In this document: positions 1 to 5,222 of the stretch, piece by piece
How the letters are laid out: each line of letters opens with the position of its first letter
Position numbering within the stretch: the first letter of the stretch is position 1
Assembly (NCBI GenBank): GCA_023436025.1
Contig: JAEZKX010000171.1
Coordinates: 1 to 5,222, forward strand
DNA from: Pseudomonadota bacterium
Lineage (GTDB): Bacteria; Pseudomonadota; Gammaproteobacteria; Burkholderiales; Burkholderiaceae_C
Direction of reading: 5' to 3'
Length of the DNA: 5,222 nucleotides
Translations under genes and position numbers: made by a program
Notes under the pieces: model-generated
Database searches by the model: none
What the model was told of the DNA's origin: nothing
What the model saw: only the letters and a program-made list of their open reading frames with translations

Positions 1-120
1 CCGAGCAGCCGAGCAGCCGAGCAGCCGAGCAGCCGAGCAGCCGAGCAGCCGAGCGGCCGAGCGGCCGAGCAGCCGAGCAGCCGAGCAGCCGAGCAGCCGA
101 GCAGCCGAGCAGCCGAGCAG
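1..120. repeat. Octanucleotide tandem array, 15 copies of CCGAGCAG
   Basis: Fifteen head-to-tail copies of the 8-bp unit CCGAGCAG fill the left edge, and the array may continue outside the window. Copies 7 and 8 (49-64) read CCGAGCGG; all others are identical. The unit carries no stop codon in any frame, and because 8 is not a multiple of 3 every frame on a strand gives the same 8-residue peptide repeat (PSSRAAEQ on the plus strand). The open frames here are therefore no evidence of coding. Near-perfect identity indicates slippage or recent expansion, so the copy number probably varies between strains (inference). The array ends sharply at 120 and is followed by the inverted repeat at 124. 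Confidence 0.97.
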
Positions 121-123
121 CCG

Positions 124-237
124 GGACGCAAAATTCGCGAAGATCACGCAAAAGTCGCGAAAGAACAGCCAGAGATGGCTTCCTGCTCTTGGAGGTCCTT
201 TTGCGGTTTTTGCGAAACCTTTGCGACTTTTGCGTCC
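124..237. repeat. Imperfect 42-bp inverted repeat, REP-like
   Basis: The arms at 124-165 and 196-237 are complementary at 33 of 42 positions and enclose a 30-nt loop. Both are built from short CGCAAAA and TCGCGAA/TTGCG words. The left arm also contains an internal direct repeat of 20-bp period: 126-141 and 146-161 match at 15 of 16 bases. The stretch is richer in A and T than the rest of the window. It begins about 30 nt beyond the stop codon of the minus-strand receptor gene, so the transcript would fold here into a long hairpin. It could be a dispersed REP-like palindrome, a 3'-end stabiliser or a weak terminator; no clean U-tract is present. I recall similar TTTGCG-rich repeats in other proteobacterial intergenic regions, but this is unverified. 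Confidence 0.7.
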
Positions 238-267
238 TTGCCTTGGGTCCCCGCTCTCGGCGACTGA

Positions 268-2034
268 TCAGAAGTTCAGGGCCTTGATCGCCTTGGGACC
301 GTCGCGGGCGATCTGTTCGATGCCGTCCTCCAGCCATTGCAGCACGCCCAGGCCGTCCAGGGCGTTGTGCGGCAGCAAGGCGGCGGCGACGTGGAACTTG
401 AGCGTCACGCCCGGCGGCAGGGCGGGGCTGGGGCGCAGTCCGCTGGCCACCACCTGCTGGGCGCGCGAGATGGCCATCGGGCCTTCGACCACGCCTTCGA
501 GCAGCAGGACGAAGGCGTGGTCGCCCACGCGCGCGGCCAGGTCGGTGTCCTCGCTGGCGCGCTTGAGGTGCGAGGTGGCCAGCACCAGGGCCTTGTCGCA
601 GGCATCGCGCCCGAACTCGGATTCGATCTGCGGCAGGTTCACCACCCGCACCGCCAGCAGCGCGAAGGACGCCTTGTGGCTGCGCGCGCGGGTGAGCGAC
701 CTGTCCAGCCGCTCCAGTAACGCGCGGCGGTGCGGCAGGCCGGTCAACGGATCGGCGTGCGACAGGGCGGCGGCGCGCACCTGGCTTTCGCGCCTGCGCT
801 GCCCGCGCAGCTGCAGCACGTAGAACAGCAGGGGCATCTGCACCACGGTGCCGAAGAACATCGCGTTCTGCGTCAGCTCCGAGGTCGGGATCAAGTTGAA
901 GGCGCGGGCCAGCGGAAACATCGCCAGCGCCACCACCGGCAGGAAGCAGGCGGCGATCCGGCGCACATCGCGGTCGCGACCGTCGGCCCAGCCCCACACC
1001 AGCATGCCGGCCATGGCCGCCAGCGACAGGCCGGTCAGCATCAGCACCGCGTTCAGGCTGACGCGGGTGCGCAGCACGGCGTCGGCCGCCACCGCCACCA
1101 GCACCGCGGCGACCAGGCCCCAGACCGCGGTGTCCAGCGTGCGCGACAGGCGCACCGGCTCTGTCACCCGCCGCACGAACCAGAGGGTGGCCGCGACCGG
1201 CAGTCCCGGCCAGGAATACACGGCCAGGTCGTTCCAGTACGGCCATCCGGGCCACAGGTGCTCCGCTCCGATGCCGGCGCGGGCCAGCAGGCTGAGCCCG
1301 ACCACCGCCACGTAGAGCGAATAGGCACGGAAGGCGCGGTCGTGGTAGACGATGCCGCCGGCCAGGGCCGCCAGCGCCAGCAGCGCGGCCACGCCGAAGT
1401 AGCCGCCCAGCAGGAACTGCTCGCGATCGCGGGTGGCCATCAGCGTGCGCTGCGGATACAGCAGCAGCGGGGCGCCGAAGTCCAGGCGCCGGTTCTCCAC
1501 CCGCAGCCAGTAACGCGTGGGTTGCGGGTCGCCGCCGGCCAAGGCGAAAGTGGGGTGGCGTCCCGGGAAGGGCCAGGTCGCGGTGGGCCGCAAGTCGCCT
1601 GCCTCCTGCTCCACCCAGGCGCCGCGGGCGTCGCGGTAGAACAGCCGCGCGCTGTCGATGCCGGCCGCGCCGACTTCCAGGAACCAGGGGGGACCGGCCG
1701 GCACGGACGCATCGAAGCGCACCCACAAGGCCTTGCCGTCGATGCGGTCGATCTGGCCGGGCCGGCGCGGCGCCCACGGGATGGCCGGATCGCCGGCCAC
1801 GTCGTCGATGGTCCGCAGGCTCGTGTCGTCGATCCAGGACAGGGCATGCGGGCGCAGGTGCAGCGGCGCCTCGCCCTGGGCCACGAGCGCCGCCTTGGCC
1901 TGGAATGGCGCCTTGGCCGGGGCCACGGCCCGCAGCGGTTCCACGGCCGCCTCCGGTTCGGATGCCAGGACGCCCCAGGCCAGTGCCCAGCCGATGACGG
2001 CGGCGACGAATGCGCCCAGGGTCCAACTCCGCAT
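268..2034 (-). CDS. 7TM-DISM membrane receptor with degenerate GGDEF domain
   Basis: This 588-residue inner-membrane signalling protein starts with a signal peptide (about 1-24, likely cleaved after VLA). A periplasmic 7TMR-DISMED2-type sensor domain follows (about 55-197), then seven hydrophobic segments (about 207-229, 236-254, 268-287, 302-320, 327-348, 358-378, 391-408) and a short basic linker. A C-terminal GGDEF-family domain (about 425-588) opens with DPLTGLPHRR. The family makes c-di-GMP, but here the signature is GDHAF (504-508), the metal-binding aspartates of the usual D-x-D are R463 and V465, and the I-site arginine is E495. Diguanylate cyclase activity is therefore unlikely, and a role as a non-catalytic sensor or protein-interaction module is inferred. 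The signal peptide at the very start supports the chosen ATG, although the Shine-Dalgarno sequence is weak. An intrinsic terminator separates the gene from upstream rpoH, so it should have its own promoter. Confidence 0.93.
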   Translation of the reverse strand: MRSWTLGAFVAAVIGWALAWGVLASEPEAAVEPLRAVAPAKAPFQAKAALVAQGEAPLHLRPHALSWIDDTSLRTIDDVAGDPAIPWAPRRPGQIDRIDGKALWVRFDASVPAGPPWFLEVGAAGIDSARLFYRDARGAWVEQEAGDLRPTATWPFPGRHPTFALAGGDPQPTRYWLRVENRRLDFGAPLLLYPQRTLMATRDREQFLLGGYFGVAALLALAALAGGIVYHDRAFRAYSLYVAVVGLSLLARAGIGAEHLWPGWPYWNDLAVYSWPGLPVAATLWFVRRVTEPVRLSRTLDTAVWGLVAAVLVAVAADAVLRTRVSLNAVLMLTGLSLAAMAGMLVWGWADGRDRDVRRIAACFLPVVALAMFPLARAFNLIPTSELTQNAMFFGTVVQMPLLFYVLQLRGQRRRESQVRAAALSHADPLTGLPHRRALLERLDRSLTRARSHKASFALLAVRVVNLPQIESEFGRDACDKALVLATSHLKRASEDTDLAARVGDHAFVLLLEGVVEGPMAISRAQQVVASGLRPSPALPPGVTLKFHVAAALLPHNALDGLGVLQWLEDGIEQIARDGPKAIKALNF

Positions 2035-2047
2035 GGCGACCGATTGT

Positions 2048-2066
2048 GCAGCTACGGCCGAGCTGC
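2048..2066. promoter_or_regulatory. Inverted repeat GCAGCT-N7-AGCTGC before the receptor gene
   Basis: Perfect 6-bp arms (2048-2053 and 2061-2066) flank a 7-nt spacer, placed 14 nt upstream of the receptor ATG. It could be an operator or a small 5'-UTR hairpin near the ribosome binding region. In DNA this GC-rich a 6-bp palindrome can arise by chance, and I found no convincing -35/-10 pair in 2035-2113. Confidence 0.25.
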
Positions 2067-2113
2067 GCCTGACGCGTATGCGAAAAACGACCCGTGCGGA
2101 CGAGGCAGGAACG

Positions 2114-2134
2114 AAAAAGCCCGCCGAAGCGGGC
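2114..2134 (-). terminator. Intrinsic terminator of rpoH
   Basis: Read on the minus strand, this is a perfect 6-bp stem GCCCGC/GCGGGC closed by a UUCG tetraloop (C-G closing pair, a very stable type), followed directly by five U residues. It lies 27 nt after the rpoH stop codon. It should end the rpoH transcript and insulate the downstream receptor gene. Confidence 0.92.
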
Positions 2135-2161
2135 CTTGCGGATGTATCGCCGCAACAGGCG

Positions 2162-3097
2162 TCAGGCGAAGGCCGCCAGCACCTTCTTCATCTTCTTCAT
2201 CGCGGCCGCCTCGATCTGGCGGATGCGTTCGGCCGACACGCCGTATTCGGCGGCGAGTTCGTGCAGCGTCATGCCGCCGGAGCCGTCGTCGTTGACCTTG
2301 AGCCAGCGCTCCTCCACGATGCGGCGGCTGCGCGGGTCGAGCTGCTCCAGGGCCGTGGCGATGCCGCTGCTGGCCATGGCGTCGCGCTCGCGGCTTTCGA
2401 TTTCCGCGGTCGGTTCGTGCGAGGTGTCCGCCAGGTAGGCGATGGGGCCGAAGGCCTCCTCGCCATCGTCGGCGGGGCCCGGGTCCAGCATCACGTCACC
2501 GCCGGACATGCGGGTCTCCATCTCGATGACTTCCTCGCGCTTGACGTTGAGCTCGCGCGCCATCACGTCGATCTGGGCGTCGGTCAGGGTCTCGCGGTGC
2601 GTCTCGGCGTCGGCGTCGTCCTTGAAGCCCTGCTTCATGGAGCGCAGGTTGAAGAACAGCTTGCGCTGGGCCTTGGTCGTGGCGACCTTGACCATGCGCC
2701 AGTTCTTCAGGATGTACTCGTGGATCTCCGCGCGGATCCAGTGCAAGGCGTAGCTCACCAGGCGCACGCCCTGGTCCGGGTCGAAGCGCTTGACGGCCTT
2801 CATCAGGCCGATGTTGCCTTCCTGGATCAGGTCGCCGTGGGGCAGGCCGTAGCCCAGGTACTTGCGCGACACGGACACGACCAGCCGCAGGTGCGACAGC
2901 ACCAGCTTCCCCGCCGCCTCCAGGTCGTTCTGCTCCCTGAACTTGCGGGCGAACTCGACCTCCTCCTCGGGCGTCAGCATCGGCAGGCGGTTCACCGCCG
3001 AGATGTAGGCGTCCAGGTTGCCCAGCGAGGGGACGACGGCCCACGGGTTGGCCACGGCCAACGCGGTGGTGCCAGCGGCTCCGACAGATGCAGACAT
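2162..3097 (-). CDS. rpoH: RNA polymerase heat-shock sigma factor RpoH (sigma-32)
   Basis: RpoH directs RNA polymerase to heat-shock promoters for chaperones and proteases. In this 311-residue protein, sigma region 1.2 covers about 17-46, and region 2, the core-binding and -10-recognition part, is about 89-125 (from DLIQEGNIGLMKAVKRFD through HWIRAEI). The RpoH box QRKLFFNLR, which separates sigma-32 from other sigma factors, is at 144-152. The region 4.2 helix-turn-helix is at about 276-303 (LHELAAEYGVSAERIRQIE). The insert with KVNDDGSGG before region 4.2 is, as I recall, typical of beta-proteobacteria. I chose the ATG at 3097 because AAGGAG lies 8 nt before it. An in-frame ATG at 3124 would add nine residues, has no Shine-Dalgarno sequence, and abuts the CIRCE operator at 3126. 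A strong terminator follows the gene. Family knowledge adds control by DnaK and FtsH; the sequence itself suggests HrcA control. Confidence 0.97.
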   Translation of the reverse strand: MSASVGAAGTTALAVANPWAVVPSLGNLDAYISAVNRLPMLTPEEEVEFARKFREQNDLEAAGKLVLSHLRLVVSVSRKYLGYGLPHGDLIQEGNIGLMKAVKRFDPDQGVRLVSYALHWIRAEIHEYILKNWRMVKVATTKAQRKLFFNLRSMKQGFKDDADAETHRETLTDAQIDVMARELNVKREEVIEMETRMSGGDVMLDPGPADDGEEAFGPIAYLADTSHEPTAEIESRERDAMASSGIATALEQLDPRSRRIVEERWLKVNDDGSGGMTLHELAAEYGVSAERIRQIEAAAMKKMKKVLAAFA

Positions 3098-3105
3098 ACC
3101 GGAAA

Positions 3106-3111
3106 CTCCTT
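3106..3111 (-). promoter_or_regulatory. Ribosome binding site that sets the rpoH start
   Basis: On the minus strand AAGGAG is followed by an 8-nt spacer and the ATG at 3097, which is near-ideal. It decides for a 311-residue RpoH over the 320-residue version beginning at 3124. Confidence 0.85.
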
Positions 3112-3122
3112 TTCTTTTTGAC

Positions 3123-3152
3123 ATATTAGCAATCTGTTAGACGGAGTGCTAA
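3123..3152 (-). promoter_or_regulatory. Tentative sigma-70-type promoter of rpoH
   Basis: On the minus strand TTAGCA (3147-3152) and TAATAT (3123-3128) are 18 nt apart; each matches 4 of 6 consensus bases. Transcription would start near 3116 and give a leader of about 20 nt containing the ribosome binding site. The match is weak and shares bases with the CIRCE arms. It is supported mainly by position: an operator over the -35/-10 region is where a repressor acts. Other or additional promoters further upstream are possible. Confidence 0.35.
3126..3152. promoter_or_regulatory. CIRCE operator (HrcA binding site) upstream of rpoH
   Basis: Plus strand: TTAGCAATC (3126-3134), nine nt (3135-3143), GAGTGCTAA (3144-3152). 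The CIRCE consensus is TTAGCACTC-N9-GAGTGCTAA, so 17 of 18 arm positions match with exactly the canonical 9-nt spacer. HrcA binds CIRCE and represses chaperone genes, classically groESL and the hrcA-dnaK operon; GroEL keeps HrcA active, so stress relieves repression. The site ends 28 nt before the rpoH ATG at 3097, where bound HrcA would block initiation. The inference is that rpoH belongs to the HrcA regulon here. Confidence 0.9.
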
Positions 3153-3193
3153 GGCAAGGGTTCCGTAGGCCGAACGGCCAAATGCGGGCCAGA

Positions 3194-3207
3194 CCGGGGT
3201 GACCCGG
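3194..3207. other. GC-rich hairpin between the Mpo1-like gene and rpoH
   Basis: CCGGG (3194-3198), loop GTGA, CCCGG (3203-3207) form a perfect 5-bp stem; an alternative stem GGGCC/GGCCC (3186-3190 with 3206-3210) competes with it. It lies about 55 nt after the Mpo1-like stop codon and upstream of the rpoH control region. No U-tract follows on either strand, so any termination would be weak or Rho-assisted. The rest of 3153-3262 shows nothing I can name. Confidence 0.3.
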
Positions 3208-3262
3208 CCCTGACCCGCCCGAGGCAGCTGGCGCGGCCGTTCGCGGATAAGCTGGTGCCCGC

Positions 3263-3724
3263 TTACCAGCGGATGCCCAGCTTCAGGAACAGCTTGCTGA
3301 CCACGAAGATGGGGCCCACCCAGAGGTACTGCAAGTCCTCGAAGAAGCTGGGTTTGCGGCCCTCGATCTTGTGGCCGACGAACTGGGCGATCCAGGCCGC
3401 CACGAAGATGGCGGCGGACAAGGGCAGCACCAGCTCGCCCATGGTGTGCACCAGCCCGAGCCCCAGCAGCGACAGCACGGCCATGGTGGCCAGGAACACG
3501 GCCGACAGGCGGGCGTAATAGACCATGCTGGCCAGCAGGAAGGCGCAGGCCACCCACGGATGCAGCGCGTAGAGCAGCCCGACCAGGCTCAGCATGATGA
3601 GCGGAATGGCCACGAAGTGGATGCGCTCGTTGACCGGGTTGCGGTGGCTCACCTCGTAATGGGCGAGCAGCTGGTCGACCTTGCGGGCCGGGGCGACGCC
3701 GGCGGATTCGGTCACGGTGGACAT
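3263..3724 (-). CDS. Mpo1-like / DUF962 (YGL010w family) membrane protein
   Basis: This 153-residue protein has the family's N-terminal block, LLAHYEVSHRNPVNERIHFV (about 19-38), with histidines at 22, 27 and 36. Hydrophobic segments follow at about 37-54, 56-70, 73-92 and 98-112. The second conserved block QFVGHKIEGRKPS (114-126, His118) and a hydrophobic tail complete it. Yeast Mpo1 is an Fe(II)-dependent dioxygenase of 2-hydroxy fatty acids in alpha-oxidation at the ER membrane; the histidines are its likely metal ligands. Whether bacterial members do the same chemistry is not established to my knowledge. I chose the ATG at 3724 because AGGAG lies 6 nt before it and because the upstream extension overlaps divergent cutA and lacks family features. 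Its ribosome binding site falls within a small GAGG-AGA-CCTC inverted repeat next to the ATG. The gene is in the same orientation as rpoH, 165 bp upstream of the rpoH start. Confidence 0.9.
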   Translation of the reverse strand: MSTVTESAGVAPARKVDQLLAHYEVSHRNPVNERIHFVAIPLIMLSLVGLLYALHPWVACAFLLASMVYYARLSAVFLATMAVLSLLGLGLVHTMGELVLPLSAAIFVAAWIAQFVGHKIEGRKPSFFEDLQYLWVGPIFVVSKLFLKLGIRW

Positions 3725-3752
3725 GGAGGTCTCCTCGCGGCAGGCTTGGGTG

Positions 3753-4070
3753 ATGGAAATTCTAGCCATCACCACCACTCTTGCCACCCTGGCCGACGCC
3801 CAGGCGCTGGCCCGTTCCCTGGTCGCGCAGCGGCTGGCCGCCTGCGTGCAGGTCGACACCGGCCTGCAGTCGTTCTACCGCTGGGAGGGCCGGGTCTGCG
3901 GGGACCCGGAAGTGCGCCTGACCATCAAGACGCTGCCCGGGCGCCGCGCCGCCGTCGCCGCGCATTTCGCCGCCCACCATCCCTACGACACCCCGCAGTT
4001 CCTGGCGGTGGCCATGGAGGCGGACGAGGGGTATGGGGCGTGGGTGAGGGCGGAGGTCGGGGGCGGATGA
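3753..4070 (+). CDS. cutA: Divalent-cation tolerance protein CutA
   Basis: CutA is a small cytoplasmic protein that forms very stable PII-like trimers. It was linked to copper and other divalent-cation tolerance in E. coli, but its exact role is debated. This 105-residue copy has the usual landmarks in order: the N-terminal strand ILAITTTL, LAACVQV (28-34), SFYRWEGRVCGDPEV (40-54), the strand RLTIKT (55-60), the HHPYDTPQFLAV block (75-86), and the C-terminal EGYGAWV (92-98). Length fits the family. I chose the ATG at 3753 because the conserved first strand begins there; only a weak AGG (3742-3744) precedes it at 8 nt. It is divergent from the Mpo1-like gene with 28 bp between starts and converges on ftsY. 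The Gly-rich tail (VGGG) is coded by a short repeat that continues past the stop codon. Confidence 0.95.
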   Translation: MEILAITTTLATLADAQALARSLVAQRLAACVQVDTGLQSFYRWEGRVCGDPEVRLTIKTLPGRRAAVAAHFAAHHPYDTPQFLAVAMEADEGYGAWVRAEVGGG

Positions 4071-4125
4071 GGGCGGCGCGGGCAGGTGAGGGCGGTGCGG
4101 GGCAGGTGAGGGCGGGATCGGGGCG
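4044..4125. repeat. Short direct repeats (about 20 bp) across the cutA 3' end
   Basis: The word RTGAGGGCGG recurs at 4044, 4067, 4086 and 4106, so steps are 23, 19 and 20 bp. Units 4067-4085, 4086-4105 and 4106-4125 share most bases; GGCAGGTGAGGGCGG is identical at 4081-4095 and 4101-4115. The cutA stop codon is the TGA inside the second copy, so the repeat crosses from the coding end into the spacer. This looks like local duplication. The spacer 4071-4204 holds otherwise only the hairpin that follows. Confidence 0.75.
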
Positions 4126-4135
4126 GCCCGATCCC
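4114..4135. terminator. Perfect hairpin between convergent cutA and ftsY
   Basis: A perfect 9-bp stem, GGGATCGGG (4114-4122) and CCCGATCCC (4127-4135), encloses a 4-nt loop. It lies between two convergent genes, where bidirectional terminators are usual. It lacks a U-tract on both strands, so it is either a non-canonical or Rho-assisted terminator or a 3'-end protecting structure. The stem is certain; the function is inferred. Confidence 0.5.
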
Positions 4136-4204
4136 AGGAGAGGCAGCGCGTCCCGCACGGGTGCGCTCGCGCAGCCGAGCACACCCAGCAAGATCCAGGC
4201 GCCC

Positions 4205-5222
4205 TCAGGCCAGCAAGGCCAGCGCGAACTCCCGCGCGTTGAAGGTCTCCAGGTCCTCCAGCTTCTCGCCCACGCCGATGAAATAGACCGGCACCGGCTT
4301 TTCCTTCGCGATGGCCGCCAGCACGCCGCCCTTGGCTGTGCCGTCGAGCTTGGTCACGACCAGCCCGGTCAGCTGCAGGGCGGCGTCAAAGGCCTTGACC
4401 TGCTGCAGCGCGTTCTGGCCGGTGTTGCCGTCGATCACCAGCAGCACCTCGTGCGGCGCCGAGGCCTCGGCCTTGGTCACCACCCGCTTGATCTTGCGCA
4501 GCTCCTCCATCAGGTGCAGCTGCGTCGGCAGGCGGCCGGCCGTGTCGACGATCACCACGCCCTTGCCGCGGGCCTTGCCGGCGCTGACCGCGTCGAAGCT
4601 CACCGCGGCCGGGTCGCCGCCTTCCTGGCTGACGATCTCCACCTTGTTGCGGTCGGCCCAGATGGCGAGCTGCTCGCGCGCCGCCGCCCGGAAGGTGTCG
4701 GCCGCCGCCAGCAGCACCGTCTCGCCGGCGTCGGCCAGGTGGCGCGTGAGCTTGCCGATGGAGGTGGTCTTGCCGGCGCCGTTGACGCCGGCCACCATGA
4801 TCACGGTGGGCTGGTGCTCGCCGATCACCAGCGGCTTTTCGAGGGGCTTGAGCAGCTGGGTGAGCGCGTCCACCAGGATGTTCTTGGCCTGCACCGGCCG
4901 GGTGGCGCCGGTGGCGGCCACCTTGCGCTTGACCTCGTCCAGCAGCGCCTGGGTGGCGGCCACGCCGGTGTCGGCCAGCAGCAAGGCGGTTTCCAGCTCC
5001 TCGTAGAGCGCGTCGTCGATCTGCGCGCCGGTGAACACCTGCGAGATGTTCGAGCCGGTCTTGCGCAGCCCGTCGGACAGACGCTGCATCCAGCTCTGCC
5101 GCTCGACCGGGACCGCGGCGGCCGGCACCGGGATCTCCATGGCGGTGACCAGCGCGCTGCCGATCAGTCCGCCGGTGCGGGCGGGCGCAGTGGCCGGGGC
5201 GGCTGGCACTGGGGGTGGAGGT
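4205..5222 (-). CDS. ftsY: Signal recognition particle receptor FtsY (N-terminus outside window)
   Basis: FtsY is the SRP-family GTPase that docks SRP-ribosome complexes at the membrane and hands them to SecYEG. The NG core is complete. The N-domain helices run from about the RQSWMQRL segment (near 5100) rightward in the protein. The GTPase motifs are GVNGAGKTTS (P-loop), DTFRAAAREQL (insertion box/G2), DTAGR (G3), TKLDG (G4) and GVGE (G5). The end, EKLEDLETFNAREFALALLA, is typical. A GTG at 5209 could be read as the start, but the frame stays open to the window edge and codes for four more prolines before it. I therefore treat the gene as 5'-truncated by the window, with 338 residues visible and a Pro/Ala-rich linker as its first part. 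The family's N-terminal membrane-binding segment would lie upstream. It converges on cutA. Confidence 0.97.
   Translation of the reverse strand, partial: PPPPVPAAPATAPARTGGLIGSALVTAMEIPVPAAAVPVERQSWMQRLSDGLRKTGSNISQVFTGAQIDDALYEELETALLLADTGVAATQALLDEVKRKVAATGATRPVQAKNILVDALTQLLKPLEKPLVIGEHQPTVIMVAGVNGAGKTTSIGKLTRHLADAGETVLLAAADTFRAAAREQLAIWADRNKVEIVSQEGGDPAAVSFDAVSAGKARGKGVVIVDTAGRLPTQLHLMEELRKIKRVVTKAEASAPHEVLLVIDGNTGQNALQQVKAFDAALQLTGLVVTKLDGTAKGGVLAAIAKEKPVPVYFIGVGEKLEDLETFNAREFALALLA

Noticed and set aside
1..266. Possible partial plus-strand coding region through the octamer array (frame 1 is open to the TGA at about 264-266)
   Set aside because: The array has no stop in any frame, so openness is uninformative. 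The part after the array translates the inverted repeat into a sequence with no domain, and no start or ribosome binding site is visible.
730..2295. 521-codon plus-strand open frame across the receptor gene
   Set aside because: It is antisense to the well-supported 7TM-DISM/GGDEF gene. The product is a low-complexity Gln/Arg/His/Gly-rich sequence with no domain, a typical shadow of high-GC coding DNA.
3085..3116. RNA thermometer in the rpoH leader
   Set aside because: I looked for a stem that hides the AAGGAG or the start codon and found only 3- to 4-bp pairings. The leader is short and A-rich around the ribosome binding site, so it appears accessible.
1658..3121. 487-codon plus-strand open frame across rpoH
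   Set aside because: It is antisense to rpoH and the receptor start, crosses the rpoH terminator, and has no recognisable motif. Composition alone explains it.
3098..3124. RpoH start at the upstream in-frame ATG (320 residues)
   Set aside because: There is no Shine-Dalgarno sequence before it, whereas AAGGAG precedes the ATG at 3097 at ideal distance. The upstream start would put the CIRCE operator against the start codon with no room for a leader.
3681..3752. N-terminal extension of CutA to 129 residues
   Set aside because: The added residues overlap the Mpo1-like start antisense and precede the conserved first beta strand. The family length fits the ATG at 3753.
3725..3859. N-terminal extension of the Mpo1-like protein to 198 residues
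   Set aside because: The extra 45 residues are Ala/Arg-rich, antisense to cutA, and absent from the family's conserved part. A good ribosome binding site marks the ATG at 3724.

Overview
The window is very GC-rich chromosomal DNA that fits a beta-proteobacterium of the order Burkholderiales. The clues are the type of RpoH and FtsY, a near-perfect CIRCE operator in front of rpoH, and strong third-position GC bias that leaves long open frames on the non-coding strands. It is mostly a housekeeping region. I see no mobile element, CRISPR array, RNA gene or defence system.

Layout from left to right: fifteen tandem copies of an 8-bp unit (1-120); an AT-richer imperfect inverted repeat (124-237); a minus-strand gene for a membrane receptor with a 7TM-DISM sensor and a clearly degenerate GGDEF domain (268-2034); a strong intrinsic terminator (2114-2134); minus-strand rpoH, the heat-shock sigma factor (2162-3097), with a good ribosome binding site and a CIRCE/HrcA operator (3126-3152) over its probable promoter; a small Mpo1-like/DUF962 membrane protein (3263-3724, minus); cutA (3753-4070, plus), divergent from it with only 28 bp between the start codons; a 134-bp gap holding roughly 20-bp repeats and a perfect 9-bp hairpin; and ftsY (4205 to the right edge, minus), the signal-recognition-particle receptor, whose N-terminus lies outside the window.

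The genes do not form one pathway. RpoH and its CIRCE site suggest that the HrcA repressor controls the sigma-32 level, so the two heat-shock circuits would be linked. FtsY delivers membrane proteins to the Sec translocon. CutA and the Mpo1-like protein are small conserved proteins. The GGDEF receptor has its own transcription unit, separated from rpoH by the terminator. It probably transmits a signal without making c-di-GMP, because its metal-binding, GGDEF and I-site residues are all replaced.

The items most worth a second look are the CIRCE site on rpoH, the degenerate GGDEF receptor, and the repeat-rich left end (octamer array plus inverted repeat).
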